From positions 1-16,661 of the forward strand of contig CALCJG010000322.1 in the NCBI GenBank assembly GCA_937967705.1: 16,661 nt of DNA, in the 5' to 3' direction. Positions 14,840 to 16,661 of this stretch are shown in pieces. Both the position numbers and the translations under genes were made by a program. Positions within the stretch are counted from its first letter, which is position 1; each line of letters begins with the position of its first letter. Below the pieces are notes generated by a model that saw only the letters and a list, made by a program, of their open reading frames with translations, ran no database searches and was not told the DNA's origin. The DNA comes from an uncultured Spirochaetia bacterium (GTDB lineage: Bacteria > Spirochaetota > UBA4802 > JAGODF01).

Positions 14840-15598
14840 TCAACCTCCCAGGTTCGCGATCCAGATCTTTACCACCCTTCGTTCGGGGGCATTGGGCCGC
14901 AGTTTGAGGTATTTCTTGTAGTTGGCTATGGCCTGACCCGGATCCTTCAATTTCAGATCGTACAGCACTCCGAGATTTTTATAGACCTTGGCGTAATTGG
15001 GGCGGAGCTGGGCGACCTTTTTCAGCGCCTGTTCCGCTTCCTTTGACTTGCCGGTGATGAAGTATATGACTCCCAGGTTGTTGTAGGCCTGGAAATGCTT
15101 GTCATCATATTTAACGGTCTGGATATATTCCTTAAGGGCTGGAGGCATCTTGCCTTTTTTATAATACAGGTTTCCCATCTCGAAGTGAGCGGCTGCGAGG
15201 CGTTCATCGAGCTGTATGGCTGTCTTCAGCTCATTTTCCGCTTCATCGAGGCGCCCCATGCGGATGTAGGCCATGCCGCGGAGATAGTGGGCCCGGGCCA
15301 GGTTGGGCTGATATTTGAGGGCCTCATTGGCGCTTTTCAGCAAGCCCCGGATATCCCCCTTTTCCGATTCGAGGGAGGAAATGTCTTCATGGATTTTGGC
15401 CCGTTCGAAGTCCGTTTTAGCGTTTTTCAGGGCCTCTTTGAGTTTTTTCAGCTCCATGTTGATGGAAGCATTGCCTGTCAGTTCAATGCTCTTATTGAGA
15501 ATCTCCTTATCCTTTTCTGCCTGGCTTTTTTTACACTGGGGTAAAAGCAGGATCAAGGATAGGGTCAGTATAATCATAGGCAGGGAATAATTCCGCAT
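14840..15598 (-). CDS. TPR-repeat lipoprotein
   Basis: This 252-residue protein starts with a lipoprotein signal (LPMIILTLSLILLLPQ) and lipid cysteine C22. The residue before the cysteine is Gln, unusual for a lipobox. A charged, probably coiled segment (about 25-90) is followed by four to five tetratricopeptide repeats (about 83-240), for example ARAHYLRGMAYIRMGRLDEA, AAAHFEMGNLYYKKGKMPPA, FQAYNNLGVIYFITGKSKEA and AKVYKNLGVLYDLKLKDPGQ. TPRs bind other proteins, so it is likely an outer-membrane assembly factor comparable in plan to PilF/Pilotin or BamD-like lipoproteins, but I see no specific match. GGGAGG is 5 bases before the ATG. It is the first gene of the unit that continues into the CsgG/PEGA and WD40 genes. 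Confidence 0.82.
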   Translation of the reverse strand: MRNYSLPMIILTLSLILLLPQCKKSQAEKDKEILNKSIELTGNASINMELKKLKEALKNAKTDFERAKIHEDISSLESEKGDIRGLLKSANEALKYQPNLARAHYLRGMAYIRMGRLDEAENELKTAIQLDERLAAAHFEMGNLYYKKGKMPPALKEYIQTVKYDDKHFQAYNNLGVIYFITGKSKEAEQALKKVAQLRPNYAKVYKNLGVLYDLKLKDPGQAIANYKKYLKLRPNAPERRVVKIWIANLGG

Positions 15599-15896
15599 TT
15601 GTACCTCCCGATCACTTTAATTTGTCTGGGTTTGTCTGTTATATTGAGTAAATGAGATCTTATTCGAATTCAGAAAACCGTCAATCATTATTTCGAAAAT
15701 CGAACGAGAATAGCCAACATTATTATTTTTTTATATATTTTAATCCAATTTTTTTGTATTAGCGGACTAATCGCCACTTAAATAATTACCAGTGCGCCGG
15801 CATGTCCTTTACAAGGAAAAGCAGGGCAAGGAGAGAGGGGGTGCCGGGGTTTGATGGGTTCCCCGGGGTGACCCTGTGGTTCCACCCGGCGGGTTG
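15599..15896. other. Intergenic region between murJ and the TPR lipoprotein gene
   Basis: These 298 bases hold no supported gene. From right to left on the minus strand there is a GC-rich stretch after the murJ stop (15830-15896) with several short inverted repeats but no U-tract. Next comes a very AT-rich tract at 15719-15761 and then the promoter of the TPR gene at 15657-15684. The AT-rich tract could act as an UP element or hold a second promoter (several TATATA/TATAAA-like sequences). Confidence 0.6.
15657..15684 (-). promoter_or_regulatory. Candidate promoter of the TPR-CsgG/PEGA-WD40 unit
   Basis: TTGACG (15684-15679) and TAAGAT (15662-15657) are separated by 16 bases on the minus strand. 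They place the start near 15650, giving a leader of about 50 bases to the ATG at 15598. The AT-rich tract at 15719-15761 lies upstream and may strengthen it. Confidence 0.5.
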
Positions 15897-16661
15897 TCAG
15901 CTTCTGCGGCGTATCTTCGCCCAGAGGCGTTTCAAGACACGATCACGAAGGTAGTTTATTTCCCGGACGGACAGAAGCGAGCAGACGAGAAAGTAGATCC
16001 CCCCGCCGAGGGCGACGATTAAAACGAGGATTGCAATCCTGTGCAGAAAGGGATCGTGCTCCCAGTCGGCCAGACTCGCGAGCAAATGAACGGCCAGCCC
16101 CATCACCAGACCCGCAGAAAGGAATTTCAATGCGGGAAGGATGAGGTCCCGTCCCTCGAGGCGGCCGATTTTCCTCTGCAGCCAGACGAGGAGTATGATC
16201 ATCTGTACGGTGTTGGCTATGGTGTTGGCCAGCGCCAGACCGCCGTGGATGAGGCTCGTCTGCATTAGAAGGTATCCCAGGGAGATGTTGAGGACGAAGG
16301 AGACAGCGGACGATATCACCGGAACCTTCGTATCCTTGAGGGAGTAAAAGGTGGGGGTGGTGATCCGCAATACGGCAATGGAGGCGATCCCCATGCTGGA
16401 ATAAAACAGGGCTTTGTCCGTCATCAGCGTGTGAGCGAAGGTGAACTTGTCCCGCAGAAAGAGCACCGAGATAATCGGTGTCCCGGCAGCCATGAGGGCG
16501 ATGCCCGCCGGGATGGCCAGGAAGAGCGCAGCGCTGATGGAGCGGGTGTAGAGGGCGCGAAGGCTTTCCATGTCCTCCTTGGCGGAGATGCGGGACATCT
16601 CGGGCAGGAGGACGTTTCCGATGGAAACGATGAAAACTCCCAGGATGATCTCCGTGAGCCG
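15897..16661 (-). CDS. murJ: Lipid II flippase MurJ (MviN), C-terminal part
   Basis: MurJ flips the peptidoglycan precursor lipid II across the inner membrane. The frame is open to the window edge, so these 254 residues are the C-terminal half of a protein of about 510-530 residues; the internal ATG at 16598 is not the true start. The segment LTEIILGVFIVSIGNVLLPEMSRISA corresponds to the conserved helix ending in LLPxLS in the MviN family. After it come IPAGIALMAAGTPIISVLF, a helix with SMGIASIAVLRITTPTFYSL, and KDTKVPVISSAVSFVLNISL. About six membrane helices follow to a basic tail (RVLKRLWAKIRRRS). No partner gene of cell-wall synthesis lies nearby in the window. Confidence 0.9.
   Translation of the reverse strand, partial: RLTEIILGVFIVSIGNVLLPEMSRISAKEDMESLRALYTRSISAALFLAIPAGIALMAAGTPIISVLFLRDKFTFAHTLMTDKALFYSSMGIASIAVLRITTPTFYSLKDTKVPVISSAVSFVLNISLGYLLMQTSLIHGGLALANTIANTVQMIILLVWLQRKIGRLEGRDLILPALKFLSAGLVMGLAVHLLASLADWEHDPFLHRIAILVLIVALGGGIYFLVCSLLSVREINYLRDRVLKRLWAKIRRRS

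Noticed and set aside
13998..14921. Long open frame (307 codons) on the plus strand opposite the CsgG/PEGA gene
   Set aside because: It is antisense to a gene with clear domains and signal peptide, has no ribosome site, and its translation lacks any recognisable domain.
15830..15896. GC-rich inverted repeats after murJ as a terminator
   Set aside because: Stems are only four to five pairs and there is no T-run on the minus strand.

Overview
The window (about 16.7 kb, moderate GC) comes from a diderm bacterium. The evidence is three outer-membrane beta-barrel proteins ending in aromatic strands, two lipoproteins, an OmpA-like peptidoglycan-binding domain and the lipid II flippase MurJ. An Rnf ion-pumping complex suggests an anaerobic or facultative energy metabolism. 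The relaxed lipoboxes and the mix of CsgG-like, PEGA, TPR and WD40 envelope proteins make a spirochaete my best guess, but nothing in the window proves it. No tRNA, rRNA, CRISPR array, transposase or phage gene was seen.

Layout. Positions 1-60 hold the last codons of a plus-strand gene. Positions 64-958 (minus) hold a GNAT acetyltransferase and a PilZ c-di-GMP receptor in an overlapping pair. A divergent intergenic region (959-1169) carries promoters in both directions and three copies of a TACCGCTC motif. Positions 1170-5947 (plus) hold three tandem paralogous beta-barrel proteins, then a solute-binding protein fused to an OmpA-like domain, whose gene overlaps a type IV prepilin peptidase gene. 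Positions 5944-10720 (minus) hold an rnf cluster read as a small Cys-rich gene, then rnfC, rnfD, rnfG, rnfE and rnfA. No rnfB is present on either side. Positions 11031-15598 (minus) hold an envelope module: a TPR lipoprotein, a periplasmic CsgG-like/PEGA/TPR protein and a WD40-propeller lipoprotein, closed by an intrinsic terminator. Positions 15897-16661 (minus) hold the C-terminal part of murJ.

How the genes fit together. RnfC, D, G, E and A would form most of a membrane complex that couples ferredoxin and NAD redox to ion transport, with FMN-attachment motifs in RnfD and RnfG and two 4Fe-4S motifs in RnfC. The ferredoxin-side subunit RnfB must be elsewhere, or the conserved-looking 91-residue Cys protein in front of rnfC may matter. 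The TPR, CsgG/PEGA and WD40 genes look like a co-expressed scaffold at the outer membrane or periplasm. The plus-strand block looks devoted to envelope and surface proteins, and the PilZ protein next to it could connect surface behaviour to c-di-GMP.

The best candidates for something undescribed are the TPR-CsgG/PEGA-WD40 lipoprotein module, whose WD40 member carries a sequence block I associate with WD40-caspase proteins but has no caspase; the Rnf cluster without RnfB, which has hairpins and a separate promoter between rnfC and rnfD; and the solute-binding/OmpA fusion overlapping a prepilin peptidase.
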